From: Sulfurimonas sp.
GTDB lineage: Bacteria; Campylobacterota; Campylobacteria; Campylobacterales; Sulfurimonadaceae
Direction: 5' to 3'
Assembly (NCBI GenBank): GCA_027047745.1
Contig: JALTUB010000150.1
Coordinates: 1 to 42,893, forward strand
DNA: 42,893 nt
Below are positions 17,877 through 26,686 of this stretch, one piece after another; positions within the stretch are counted from its first letter, which is position 1, and the number at the start of each line of letters is the position of its first letter. The position numbers and the translations under genes are program-made. Under the pieces are notes generated by a model. That model did no database searches and was not told where the DNA came from. It saw only the letters and a program-made list of their open reading frames with translations.

Positions 17877-18416
17877 ATGATAATTTGTGCTGGAAATAAC
17901 GAAACATTTGATTTTGCACAACCAACTGGAGTAGGGCTTATCGAAACAGCTATGAATCTTACTAGACTTTGCATGTTTGATAAACCAGAATTTTTACTTT
18001 TTGTTGGTAGTGCTGGTAGTTATGGAGAGGCTAAGATTTTTGATATAGTTGAAAGTAAAACATCATCAAATATTGAACTATCATTTTTAAACAATAATTC
18101 TTATACACCACTAGATAATGTAATAACAACAAATGAAACAGACAAAAAAGATATAGTTGTGAACTCTTCAAACTATGTTTCTACTAACAGTGAGTTAGCA
18201 AAAAACTTTTTAAAGTTTGGAGTAGGGATTGAAAATATGGAGTTTTTTTCTGTACTTAAAATAGCACAAGAGTTTGATATTCCTGCTGGTGGTGTTTTTT
18301 GTATAACAAACTTTACTAACGAAAATGCTCATAAAGATTTTCTGAAAAATCATAAAAAAGCTAAAGAACTACTAACAGAACATGTAACAAAACGAATCAA
18401 GGAACTTACAAAATAA
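17877..18416 (+). CDS. Nucleoside phosphorylase/nucleosidase superfamily protein (short form)
   Basis: A 179-residue relative of purine nucleoside phosphorylases and 5'-methylthioadenosine/S-adenosylhomocysteine nucleosidases. Visible matches are LLFVGSAGSYG, corresponding to the phosphate/ribose-binding glycine segment, and GIENMEFFSVLKIAQEF, corresponding to the MEAAA/ribose-binding helix, followed by a FCITNFTNENAHKDF segment with the late Asn/Asp position. The protein is shorter than the usual 230 residues, missing much of the N-terminal strand region, so substrate and activity are uncertain. It starts directly after hisF and overlaps rlmN by one base (TAATG). Confidence 0.65.
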   Translation: MIICAGNNETFDFAQPTGVGLIETAMNLTRLCMFDKPEFLLFVGSAGSYGEAKIFDIVESKTSSNIELSFLNNNSYTPLDNVITTNETDKKDIVVNSSNYVSTNSELAKNFLKFGVGIENMEFFSVLKIAQEFDIPAGGVFCITNFTNENAHKDFLKNHKKAKELLTEHVTKRIKELTK

Positions 18417-19495
18417 TGAGTGAACTAAAACCATCATTGATGGACTATACACAAAAAGAACTTACTAAACTCGTAAAACCAGCTTTTAGAGCTAAACAAA
18501 TCTATAGTTGGCTATACCATAACTATGCAAGTAGTTATGAGGATATGAAAAATATTCCTAAAAATCTAAAAGAAGAGCTATCACAAAAATACATTGTAAA
18601 TCCACTAACAATTGCTAACAAAGAAGAGTCAATTGATGGAACGATTAAGTATCTTTTAGAGTTGCAAGATGGGAAAACCATGGAAGCAGTTTGGTTAAAA
18701 ATGAAAGATGAACAACTTGATTGTAATGGTGAAGTTGTTCAAGAAGCAAAATATACTATCTGCGTTTCAACACAGGTTGGATGCAAAGTAGGGTGTACAT
18801 TTTGCTTGACAGCGAAGGGTGGTTTTACAAGAGACTTAAGTGCTGGTGAGATAGTAGCTCAAGTTGTTACGCTTAAAAAAGATAACAATCACAAACATAA
18901 TCGTAAAATAAATATAGTCTATATGGGTATGGGTGAGCCATTAGATAACTTAACTAACCTAACAAAAGCTATAGAGATTTTTAAAGAAGATGAGGGACTG
19001 TGTATCAGTGGAAAGAGACAAACAGTTTCTACGAGTGGACTTAGCTCAAAGATAGATAAACTTGGCGAAATGGATTTAGGTGTTCATATCGCCATATCTT
19101 TACATGCAGTTGATGACAAACTAAGAAGTGAGTTAATACCTATGAACAAAGCTCACAATATTCAATCTATAATAGATGCAGTAAAACGCTTTCCTATAGA
19201 TACTAGAAAACGAGTTATGTTTGAGTATCTTGTTATCAAAGGTAAAAATGATGATTTAGACTCTGCTAAAAAACTTGTCAAACTATTAACTGGCATAAAA
19301 GCAAAAGTCAATCTAATATATTTCAATCCTTATCCTGGTACAGATTATGACAGACCTAGCCGTGAGGATATGGTATCTTTTCAAGAGTATCTCATCAAGC
19401 ATGGTTTGTTGTGTACTATAAGGGACTCTAAGGGTATAGATATAAGTGCTGCATGTGGTCAGCTAAAAGAAAAAACTAAAAACGAGGTAATATAA
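18416..19495 (+). CDS. rlmN: 23S rRNA/tRNA adenine-C2 methyltransferase RlmN
   Basis: A radical-SAM enzyme that methylates C2 of A2503 in 23S rRNA and A37 of some tRNAs. The 4Fe-4S cysteines are Cys123, Cys127 and Cys130 (CKVGCTFC), and the C-terminal methyl-carrying Cys lies in ISAACGQL. At 359 residues it is full length. Its ATG overlaps the stop of the preceding gene, and its own TAA overlaps the ATG of a 32-residue peptide, so the whole hisF-rlmN run is translationally linked. In Helicobacter pylori rlmN is likewise near rnj and ksgA. Confidence 0.96.
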   Translation: MSELKPSLMDYTQKELTKLVKPAFRAKQIYSWLYHNYASSYEDMKNIPKNLKEELSQKYIVNPLTIANKEESIDGTIKYLLELQDGKTMEAVWLKMKDEQLDCNGEVVQEAKYTICVSTQVGCKVGCTFCLTAKGGFTRDLSAGEIVAQVVTLKKDNNHKHNRKINIVYMGMGEPLDNLTNLTKAIEIFKEDEGLCISGKRQTVSTSGLSSKIDKLGEMDLGVHIAISLHAVDDKLRSELIPMNKAHNIQSIIDAVKRFPIDTRKRVMFEYLVIKGKNDDLDSAKKLVKLLTGIKAKVNLIYFNPYPGTDYDRPSREDMVSFQEYLIKHGLLCTIRDSKGIDISAACGQLKEKTKNEVI

Positions 19496-19593
19496 TGAGT
19501 TATGTAGATATCGGAGAAGTAATTTTTATAACAGTGTCATTTATAGGAGCAATGGGTGGATTTTTTTATGCACTTAGAAATGGTAAGATATAG
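19495..19593 (+). CDS. Predicted 32-residue single-pass membrane protein
   Basis: A short frame starting in the TAATG overlap with the rlmN stop. It encodes a product with a short polar N-terminus (MSYVDIGE), one hydrophobic Gly-containing helix (about residues 8-27) and a basic C-terminus ending LRNGKI. That is the layout of small membrane proteins which attach to larger complexes. The exact stop-start overlap, good codon use and a hairpin 15 bp downstream support it being real. The partner is unknown. Confidence 0.6.
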   Translation: MSYVDIGEVIFITVSFIGAMGGFFYALRNGKI

Positions 19594-19608
19594 ATAGAAA
19601 ATTTTACA

Positions 19609-19637
19609 AAACGACCAACACACCAGGGAGGTCGTTT
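19609..19637. terminator. Hairpin after the rlmN run, possible terminator
   Basis: AAACGACC (19609-19616) pairs with GGTCGTTT (19630-19637), an 8-bp stem with a 13-base loop. It closes the rightward hisF-rlmN-small-protein unit. The T-tract is only three bases plus an AT-rich tail on the plus strand. On the minus strand a TTTTGTAAAATTTTC run follows, so it could serve both directions. Confidence 0.5.
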
Positions 19638-19971
19638 ATAAATGTAATAATACCCTACTATTCTTATAAATAAATAATAAAAGCAATTCACATAAAAAAT
19701 CAAAAAAATCAGTTCTTATTCATAATAAATTTTCTAACTTATTCACACATTGTTCTAACTTGTGAATACAAACAATAATAGAGGAGAATAAATTTCTAAA
19801 TCTACTCTTATTTTAAGAATAATTTTATATAAATATTAACTTAAAAAATAATACTCATAGATTCAATATCCCTATTATAGGGCTTATATAGCCATAATAG
19901 ATGAATATTATACTCAACATTATAAAAAACTATTCACAATTTAATAAGTTATTCACATATTTTATAAAATA
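19638..19971. other. AT-rich gap with DnaA-box-like cluster (origin or DnaA-binding candidate)
   Basis: This non-coding stretch is much richer in A+T than its surroundings. It holds two exact TTATTCACA 9-mers (19739-19747 and 19949-19957), CAATTCACA (19684-19692), CTATTCACA (19930-19938), GTATTCACA on the minus strand (19761-19769) and a weaker TTATTCATA (19716-19724). TTATTCACA differs by one base from the E. coli DnaA box, and TTCAC-core boxes are those described for Helicobacter pylori. Between the two box groups lies a very AT-rich stretch (about 19770-19860) that could unwind, and a small hairpin CCCTATTATAGGG (19870-19882). Perfect parS sites lie on both sides, at 17029 and 20189. Confidence 0.6.
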
Positions 19972-20862
19972 TTATACTTTAAGTGAATTCATACAGATAG
20001 TAGTAAAGTCTATCTTGCTCTTCAAGTGATATATTTTGTTGTTTAGTTCAAATTCTAATTCATTAGCATGAAGAAGAAGTCTTGTTGCTCCTCCATTTTT
20101 TATTCTATCTTGAGGACTTAGTTCTCTATCTAAAAACTTTATTATCATCTCTTCACTTTGTCCATAAATTGGATCACCAACTATTGGATGTTTCACGTGA
20201 AACAAATGTACTCTTATCTGATGTTGTCTTCCAGTTTTTGGAGAACACTCAATCATAGTCATATCTAAGTCTGGATAGTATTTTATAGGTTTAAAGTTTG
20301 TTATAGATTTTTTACCATCTTCATGAACTTTAACTACCATTCTAACAAAAGCACTTTTTGCTTGTGAACGAAGTAGGGGAGCATCAACAATAAACTCATC
20401 TTTTATCTCTCCATGAACCATAGCAAGATACTTTTTTTGCATCTCTCTTTCTTGAAACATCATCTTTAGTTTTCGCTCACTATCTTTATTTTTTGAGCAT
20501 AATACTAATCCACTTGTCTCTTGATCTATTCTATGTGCAATATTTGCATCTCTACCAAACTGATACTTCAATTCATCAATAAGAGAGTAGGGTGTCTTTT
20601 TTGTTTGAGGATGGACTAAGACACCACTAGGCTTGTCAAAAACTACAAATTCATCATCCTCATGATTTGGAACTAAACCTTTTGTAATTGGTTCAAAGTA
20701 TATAAACTCAAACTCACCTTCAATCTCTCCAGCAGTTTTAAGCATCTTTTCACCATTAACAAGTATTCTTCCTTTTGATATGAATCGTTGAGCTTCTCTT
20801 TGTGTATAGCCCAACTCATTTATCAAAAACAGAACTGCTTTTTGTTTTTTTTTGGCAAACAT
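19972..20862 (-). CDS. RluA/RluD-family 23S rRNA pseudouridine synthase
   Basis: Isomerises uridine to pseudouridine in rRNA. An S4 RNA-binding domain occupies residues 1 to about 60 (ELGYTQREAQRFISKGRILVNG), and the catalytic motif HRIDQETSG is at 110-118 with Asp113 as nucleophile. GRQHQIRVHL and HPIVGDPIYG follow. I start at the ATG at 20862, giving 296 residues, because the open frame upstream to 20982 encodes a non-conserved hydrophobic stretch overlapping the purB promoter. The coding sequence contains a perfect parS site (20189-20204), which encodes the segment LFHVKHP. The specific uridine cannot be told from sequence. Confidence 0.88.
   Translation of the reverse strand: MFAKKKQKAVLFLINELGYTQREAQRFISKGRILVNGEKMLKTAGEIEGEFEFIYFEPITKGLVPNHEDDEFVVFDKPSGVLVHPQTKKTPYSLIDELKYQFGRDANIAHRIDQETSGLVLCSKNKDSERKLKMMFQEREMQKKYLAMVHGEIKDEFIVDAPLLRSQAKSAFVRMVVKVHEDGKKSITNFKPIKYYPDLDMTMIECSPKTGRQHQIRVHLFHVKHPIVGDPIYGQSEEMIIKFLDRELSPQDRIKNGGATRLLLHANELEFELNNKIYHLKSKIDFTTICMNSLKV
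20189..20204. promoter_or_regulatory. parS site 2 inside the pseudouridine synthase gene
   Basis: A second perfect TGTTTCACGTGAAACA palindrome, here within codons for LFHVKHP of the pseudouridine synthase. It is 3.16 kb from site 1, with the DnaA-box cluster between them. Conservation of a 16-bp palindrome inside a coding region implies selection as DNA, as for the parS site within spo0J of Bacillus. Confidence 0.92.
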
Positions 20863-20995
20863 TTTCTTTATAGTAAATGGCAAAATTTCTTTCCTTTTTA
20901 ATCGCTTATTTACTAAAAATTCTGTAAAATAAACTACTTTAATTATGCTAATTCTAACATAAATATATAAGATAATAATCATAAAGGCGATATAT

Positions 20996-22327
20996 ATGAT
21001 CGATAGATATTCAAGAGAAGAGATGAGTTCAAAGTGGACTTATCAAGCAAAATACCAAGCGTGGCTAGATGTTGAAAAAGCAGTTGTAAAAGCTTGGGCA
21101 AGATTGGGAAAAATACCTCAAGACGATGCAGACAAAATAGTTGCAAATGCAGGTTTTGATATAAAACGCATAGATGAGATAGAAGCAGTAACTCGTCATG
21201 ACCTTATAGCATTTACTACTTCTGTTTCAGAAACACTTGGTGATGAGAGCAGATGGTTTCATTATGGTATGACTTCATCAGATACTGTAGATACAGCAGT
21301 AGCTCTTCAGATGAAAGACTCTTTAGAGTTAATCATAAAAGATGTAAAAATGATAATGGAGTCTATCAAGAAGCGTGCGATGGAACACAAGATGACTCTA
21401 ATGGTTGGTCGTAGTCATGGCATACATGGTGAGCCTATAACATTTGGTCTTGTTCTTGCTGTTTGGTATGACGAGATGGCTAGACACTTAGAAAACTTAG
21501 AGCAAACTATGGATGTTATAGCTGTCGGTCAAGTTAGTGGAGCTATGGGTAACTTTGCCCATGCACCACTTGAACTTGAAGAATATACATGCGAAGAACT
21601 AGGACTCAAAGCAGCACCAGCATCTAACCAAGTTATCCAAAGAGATAGATATGCTCGTCTTGCAACTTCAATGGCACTTATGGCTTCAACAATCGAAAAA
21701 TTTGCTGTTCAAGTTCGACACTGGCAAAGAACAGAAGTTTATGAGTGTGAAGAGTATTTTGCAAAAGGACAAAAAGGTTCATCTGCTATGCCTCACAAAC
21801 GAAACCCTATCCTAACAGAAAACATAACAGGACTTGCTCGTATGATTCGCTCTTATGCTATACCTGCTATGGAAAATGTTGCACTCTGGCATGAGAGAGA
21901 TATATCACATAGTTCAACTGAAAGATTTTGGTTACCTGATAGTTTTATAACAACTGACTTCATGCTTCACCGTATGAATAATGTTATAGCTAACCTAACA
22001 GTTTACCCTGAAAACATGATGAAAAACCTAAACCTAACTGGTGGACTTGTTTTCTCTCAAAGGGTACTTTTAGAACTACCGCTTCAAGGTGTAAGTCGTG
22101 AAGATGCTTATCGTATTGTTCAAAGAAATGCCATGAAAGTTTGGGAAGAGATACAGCAAGGGAAACCAACTACAGATGAAAATGGCGAATCACTTTATCT
22201 TAACCATTTGTTAGCTGATGAAGAGTTAAGAAGTTCACTTAGTGAAGAGCAGATTCGTGAGTGTTTTAACTATGATTACTATACAAAAAATGTAGATAAT
22301 ATATTTGCTAGAGTTTTCAATAAATAA
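20996..22327 (+). CDS. purB: Adenylosuccinate lyase
   Basis: Cleaves adenylosuccinate to AMP and SAICAR to AICAR, both with release of fumarate. The fumarase/lyase signature GSSAMPHKRNP is at residues 261-271, with the catalytic Ser in its flexible loop. TSSDTVDTA (93-101) and GRSHGIHGEPITFG (138-151) complete the active site. At 443 residues it is full length. It heads a rightward series purB-nrdA-hypothetical-trxC with gaps of 15, 9 and 9 bp, mainly nucleotide metabolism and its reductant supply. Confidence 0.97.
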   Translation: MIDRYSREEMSSKWTYQAKYQAWLDVEKAVVKAWARLGKIPQDDADKIVANAGFDIKRIDEIEAVTRHDLIAFTTSVSETLGDESRWFHYGMTSSDTVDTAVALQMKDSLELIIKDVKMIMESIKKRAMEHKMTLMVGRSHGIHGEPITFGLVLAVWYDEMARHLENLEQTMDVIAVGQVSGAMGNFAHAPLELEEYTCEELGLKAAPASNQVIQRDRYARLATSMALMASTIEKFAVQVRHWQRTEVYECEEYFAKGQKGSSAMPHKRNPILTENITGLARMIRSYAIPAMENVALWHERDISHSSTERFWLPDSFITTDFMLHRMNNVIANLTVYPENMMKNLNLTGGLVFSQRVLLELPLQGVSREDAYRIVQRNAMKVWEEIQQGKPTTDENGESLYLNHLLADEELRSSLSEEQIRECFNYDYYTKNVDNIFARVFNK

Positions 22328-22342
22328 AGTAGAGGAGTATAA

Positions 22343-24709
22343 ATGATAACAGTTATAAAAAGAAATGGCAGAACAGAAACACTTGATATAACAAAAATAC
22401 AGAAGTACACATCTGCTGCTGTTAAAGATTTGGGTAATGTTTCTCAAAGTGAGTTAGAAGTTGATGCTCAAATTCACTTTCGTGATGGAATAACATCTAT
22501 AGAGATTCAAAAGACACTAATCAAAACAGCAGTTGATAAGATAGATATAGATGCTCCGAACTGGACATTCGTTGCTTCTCGTCTTTTTCTCTTTAATCTT
22601 TATCATGAAGTAAATGGTTTTACTGGTTACTGCAAACTAGAAAAATACTTTGAAAAAGGTGAAAAAGAGGGACGAATACTTCTTGGTTTAAAAGAGATGT
22701 ATGACCTTGAAGAGTTAGAAAAGCATTTAGTACCAGAGAGGGATTTACAGTTTAACTATCTTGGGATAAAAACACTTTACGATAGATACCTTATAAAGAA
22801 CTCTCAAAAATCACCTATAGAACTTCCGCAACATATGTTCATGGCAATAGCCATGTTCTTAGCGCAAAGAGAAGAAAACAGACAAGAGTGGGCTATCAAG
22901 TTTTATAACATGATAAGTAAATTTGAAGTTATGTTAGCAACACCTACACTATCAAATGCAAGGACAACTAGACATCAACTTAGTTCATGTTACATAGGTT
23001 CTACTCCTGATAACATCGAGGGTATATTTGACTCATATCAAGAGATGGCAATGCTCTCTAAGTTTGGTGGTGGAATCGGATGGGACTGGACAGGTATCCG
23101 TTCTATGGGTTCATCCATAGATGGTCATAAAAATGCAGCAGGAGGAAGTGTACCATTTTTAAAGATTACAAATGACATCGCCATAGCTGTTGATCAACTA
23201 GGAACTAGAAAAGGTGCTATCGCTGTTTACATGGAACCATGGCATATAGACATCAATGACTTCTTAGACTTGAAGAAAAATTCTGGTGAAGAGCGTCGTA
23301 GAGCACATGACCTTTTCCCAGCTTTATGGCTCAATGACATCTTCATGCAACGAGTACAAGAAGATGCTATCTGGACACTTTTTGACCCATATGACACAAG
23401 AGAACTAACAAACATGTATGGGGAAGAGTTTAACAAACGCTACTTAGAACTAGAAGAAGATGAAAGTATTATAAAAGAAAAGGTGAAAGCGAAAGACCTT
23501 TGGAAAAAGATACTAACATCATACTTTGAGACTGGTTCACCATTTCTTTGTTTTAAAGATAATGCAAACCGTGCCAATCCAAACGACCACTATGGAATCA
23601 TAAGAAGCTCAAACCTTTGTACAGAAATCTTTCAAAACACAGAACCAAATCACTACAAAATAAAGTTCATTTTTGAAAATGGCGATAGTGTTAGTTATGA
23701 AGAGGATGAAATGGTTAAGGTTGATAGTGGGATAGAAAAACCTGCTAAAAAAGTTACGGCATTAGACTCACTTGGTGGACTACCGATATATGTAGTTGAA
23801 AAAGAAAAGGTAGATGGAGCAACTGCTGTTTGTAACCTCGCATCCATAAATCTTTCTCGCATAAACTCAACAGACAAAATAGATAAAATCGTTCCAACTG
23901 CTGTTAGATGTTTGGATAATGTTATAGACCTGAACTTCTATCCTGTTGAAAAAGTAAAACGAACTAACATGAGATCTCGTTCTGTCGGTCTTGGTGTTAT
24001 GGGTGAAGCACAAATGTTAGCAGAACAAGGTATCATGTGGGGAAGTCAAGAACACTTTGATAAGATAGATGAGCTTATGGAATCAGTGTGTTATAACACT
24101 GTATCTGCTTCATCAGACTTAGCAAAAGAAAAAGGTGCTTACCCAGAGTTTGAAGGTAGTAAATGGAGCAGAGGAATCATGCCTCAAGATCATGCAAATG
24201 CAGAGGTTATAAATCTTGTTGACCGTGGTGGACTTTTCGCTTCTACTTATGAGTGGGATGAACTAAGAAACAAAGTAAAAGCACAAGGCATGAGAAACGG
24301 CTACTTAATGGCTGTAGCACCTACAAGTTCTATCTCTATCTTAACAGGAACAACTCAAGCTATCGAGCCAGTATTTAAACGAAAGTGGTCAGAAGAAAAT
24401 CTATCTGGACTTATCCCTGTTGTTGTTCCAAAACTATCTCCTGAGACTTGGAGTTACTATACTCCAGCTTATGAGCTAAACCAAACAGTTCTTATAAAAG
24501 CTGCTGCAATCCGTCAAAAATGGATAGACCAAGGACAATCTCTAAACATCTTCATAACACTAGATAAAGCAAGTGGAAGATACCTAAATGAGATATATAT
24601 GCTTGCATGGAAACTAGGACTAAAATCAACTTACTATCTTCGTTCACAATCTCCAGAAGTTCATAATGATGTTGAAGACAGAAGTATGGAATGTGTTGGT
24701 TGTCAATAG
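22343..24709 (+). CDS. nrdA: Ribonucleoside-diphosphate reductase class I, alpha subunit
   Basis: Reduces ribonucleotides to deoxyribonucleotides together with the NrdB radical subunit, which is not in this window. An ATP-cone domain (about residues 1-90, starting MITVIKRNGRTETLD) provides allosteric activity control. Active-site elements are the Cys in LSSCYIGSTP, NLCTEIF, and the C-terminal redox pair CVGC ending the protein. The 788-residue length is normal. It lies in the purB-trxC series; the downstream thioredoxin could serve as its electron donor. Confidence 0.96.
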   Translation: MITVIKRNGRTETLDITKIQKYTSAAVKDLGNVSQSELEVDAQIHFRDGITSIEIQKTLIKTAVDKIDIDAPNWTFVASRLFLFNLYHEVNGFTGYCKLEKYFEKGEKEGRILLGLKEMYDLEELEKHLVPERDLQFNYLGIKTLYDRYLIKNSQKSPIELPQHMFMAIAMFLAQREENRQEWAIKFYNMISKFEVMLATPTLSNARTTRHQLSSCYIGSTPDNIEGIFDSYQEMAMLSKFGGGIGWDWTGIRSMGSSIDGHKNAAGGSVPFLKITNDIAIAVDQLGTRKGAIAVYMEPWHIDINDFLDLKKNSGEERRRAHDLFPALWLNDIFMQRVQEDAIWTLFDPYDTRELTNMYGEEFNKRYLELEEDESIIKEKVKAKDLWKKILTSYFETGSPFLCFKDNANRANPNDHYGIIRSSNLCTEIFQNTEPNHYKIKFIFENGDSVSYEEDEMVKVDSGIEKPAKKVTALDSLGGLPIYVVEKEKVDGATAVCNLASINLSRINSTDKIDKIVPTAVRCLDNVIDLNFYPVEKVKRTNMRSRSVGLGVMGEAQMLAEQGIMWGSQEHFDKIDELMESVCYNTVSASSDLAKEKGAYPEFEGSKWSRGIMPQDHANAEVINLVDRGGLFASTYEWDELRNKVKAQGMRNGYLMAVAPTSSISILTGTTQAIEPVFKRKWSEENLSGLIPVVVPKLSPETWSYYTPAYELNQTVLIKAAAIRQKWIDQGQSLNIFITLDKASGRYLNEIYMLAWKLGLKSTYYLRSQSPEVHNDVEDRSMECVGCQ

Positions 24710-24718
24710 GATACTAAC

Positions 24719-25084
24719 ATGAGACCTTTGTTAGCAAAAGCATTACCTCAGTTTATGCAAAGATTTGATAATTTTAAAGAGGGTGAATTTCGCTCACTTG
24801 AAGTTATCTCACCGACTAACATGAAACTTATATTTGCTCTCCAAGATAGTTCTAAAGAGTTTGATTGGATAACATTAGAGTTAGAGTTTGAAGGTGTTAG
24901 TGATGCAAGACTTTTAGACTCATCAAAACTTCATTTAGTTGATATGAGTTCTGGTGTTAGTATAATCCATGAAGAAAATAATTTTGCTTTTGGGATTGAT
25001 AATTATAACAATATATCAAACATAAAAGATTCCATCTGTTATATCATAGCATCAAGTTTAAAATACAAAGAAAATTCTTTCTAA
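24719..25084 (+). CDS. Uncharacterised protein between nrdA and trxC
   Basis: I do not recognise a family. The product is 121 residues, acidic, with no signal or membrane helix, predicted as alternating beta strands and short helices. Features include MRPLLAKALPQFMQRFDNFKEG at the start and ITLELEFEGVSDARLL in the middle. It is spaced 9 bp from both neighbours, so it belongs to the purB-nrdA-trxC transcript. Its composition resembles immunity-protein-like or small domain folds, but that is only an impression. Confidence 0.7.
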   Translation: MRPLLAKALPQFMQRFDNFKEGEFRSLEVISPTNMKLIFALQDSSKEFDWITLELEFEGVSDARLLDSSKLHLVDMSSGVSIIHEENNFAFGIDNYNNISNIKDSICYIIASSLKYKENSF

Positions 25085-25093
25085 GGAAAAAAT

Positions 25094-25516
25094 ATGAGAG
25101 TTATATGCCCACACTGTTTAAGTGTAAATAATGTACCACAAAAAGATAGTTACAAAAAAGCTAACTGTGGAAAATGTAAAAAGTCACTTTTAGATACAAA
25201 ACCGATAGAACTAACAAACAATAACTTTGATGAAGTTATAGTAAATAGTGATATTCCTGTTATCATTGACTTTTGGGCACCTTGGTGTGGACCATGTAAA
25301 ATGATGGGACCAGTCTTTGAAAAAACTGCAAGTAAGTTTCCTCTAAAAACACTTTTTACTAAAGTAAATACTGAAAATGAACAAAATCTAGGTGCAAGAT
25401 TTGGCATCAGAAGCATACCAACTTTGATGATATTTAAAGATGGGAAAGAAGTTCATAGAATGGCAGGTGCTGTTGATGAGACAAGTCTTTCACAACTTGT
25501 CTCACGATTTTTATAA
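25094..25516 (+). CDS. trxC: Thioredoxin 2 with N-terminal zinc ribbon
   Basis: A cytoplasmic disulfide reductase of the thioredoxin 2 type. The N-terminal zinc ribbon uses Cys5, Cys8, Cys25 and Cys28. The thioredoxin domain carries the canonical WCGPC (residues 64-68) and cis-Pro in RSIPTLMIFKDG. At 140 residues the length is typical. It ends the purB-nrdA series and overlaps the 3' end of the convergent ABC permease by 6 bp. It could donate electrons to ribonucleotide reductase. Confidence 0.95.
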   Translation: MRVICPHCLSVNNVPQKDSYKKANCGKCKKSLLDTKPIELTNNNFDEVIVNSDIPVIIDFWAPWCGPCKMMGPVFEKTASKFPLKTLFTKVNTENEQNLGARFGIRSIPTLMIFKDGKEVHRMAGAVDETSLSQLVSRFL

Positions 25517-26686
25517 TTTAAAAACTATCGCTGGTTCCATGTTTTTAATGGGACGCAGACTGATAAATGCAGCAGTCATGCTTACTATCATAACACCCAA
25601 AAAACCAACAAGTGGAGCGAACCACATCATGCGAAATGGGAAAGTTGGACTTGAAATAATTTGTGCCAAAAGTGAAGCTATGCCAATACCGATTCCACTT
25701 CCTATCATGGCACTGATAAAAACCTGTGTAAATATCATGTCTCTTAACTGTTTAGATGAAGCTCCCATAGCTTTTAAAACGGCATACTGTTTAAGGTTTT
25801 CATAGGTAAACATATAGAGCATTACGCCTGTGACTCCAAAGCCTACTAACATGGCTAACACTACCATGTTTACCATATCGCCAACATCTTCAGAGTTTAT
25901 CATAAACCACATGACCGTCTCTTTTTTAAAATCATCACTTGTTATAGCTTTGAGTTGTGTCTTTTGAGAAATGCGTTTTGCAAGCTCTTTTGGAGTAATG
26001 TCTTTTACAGGACGAACCATGATAAAAGTGATATATCTTTTCTCTCCTGGGATAAGCCGTTTAAAGTTTGATGTAGTTGTATAAAGCAAAGGTCTTGGAG
26101 GAAAACGGGGTATAGTGTGCGAAACACTTGCAACTACAACTCTTTTTGAGTTTATAAGCATCTCATCACCATATCTTAGCTCTCTTGTTGGGGCATTTAA
26201 GTGAGAACCATCATAAGCCCACATATCTTTTTTCTCTATGGGTGTTTGAAGTTTCCCCTCTGTTCCTCCACTATCAACTATAACACTGTTTGGAATATGT
26301 AAGAGGTTAGCAGGTTTAGGTGCACCACTAAGAGTAGCGTCATCAACACCTATAGTCTGAAATGATTGAAAATGTCCATTTGCATAACGAGCTGTCACAT
26401 CTCCTAGATATAGAGGCGTGGCATACTCTACACCTGCAACACCACGAACACTATCCAGAGAAGACTCACTCATGTTTATAGTCGCTTCTGCTGAACTTAC
26501 AGCAGGATCCATCACCCACACTTTCGCACTCGGGTTTTCACTAACAAGAGCAAATCCCCTTGTCATGAAACCTGCAAAATATCCCATGGCAAAAGTGACC
26601 AAAAATGCTGTAAACGAAACACCTATTAAAAGCCCCAAAAACTTAGTTTTATCATGAAGGAGCATCTCTACGGCAACTCTAAACAT
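25511..26686 (-). CDS. MacB/FtsX-type ABC permease
   Basis: The permease of a tripartite exporter. Layout: one membrane helix near the N-terminus (about 15-37), a large periplasmic domain (about 40-255), then three C-terminal helices with the FtsX-type motif LKAMGASSKQLRDMIFTQ. Unlike MacB it has no fused ATPase, which is a separate gene here, as in the DevBCA exporters. At 391 residues it is full length. It is the last gene of the leftward outer-membrane-factor/ATPase/adaptor/permease operon, overlapping the adaptor by one base. Substrate unknown; control by the island promoter box suggests envelope stress or peptide export. Confidence 0.87.
   Translation of the reverse strand: MFRVAVEMLLHDKTKFLGLLIGVSFTAFLVTFAMGYFAGFMTRGFALVSENPSAKVWVMDPAVSSAEATINMSESSLDSVRGVAGVEYATPLYLGDVTARYANGHFQSFQTIGVDDATLSGAPKPANLLHIPNSVIVDSGGTEGKLQTPIEKKDMWAYDGSHLNAPTRELRYGDEMLINSKRVVVASVSHTIPRFPPRPLLYTTTSNFKRLIPGEKRYITFIMVRPVKDITPKELAKRISQKTQLKAITSDDFKKETVMWFMINSEDVGDMVNMVVLAMLVGFGVTGVMLYMFTYENLKQYAVLKAMGASSKQLRDMIFTQVFISAMIGSGIGIGIASLLAQIISSPTFPFRMMWFAPLVGFLGVMIVSMTAAFISLRPIKNMEPAIVFKL

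Noticed and set aside
19861..19906. Small hairpins (CCCTATTATAGGG and GGCTTATATAGCC) as a riboswitch or RNA gene
   Set aside because: Stems are short, there is no promoter-terminator pair around them, and they lie upstream of no gene start; recorded only as part of the AT-rich gap.
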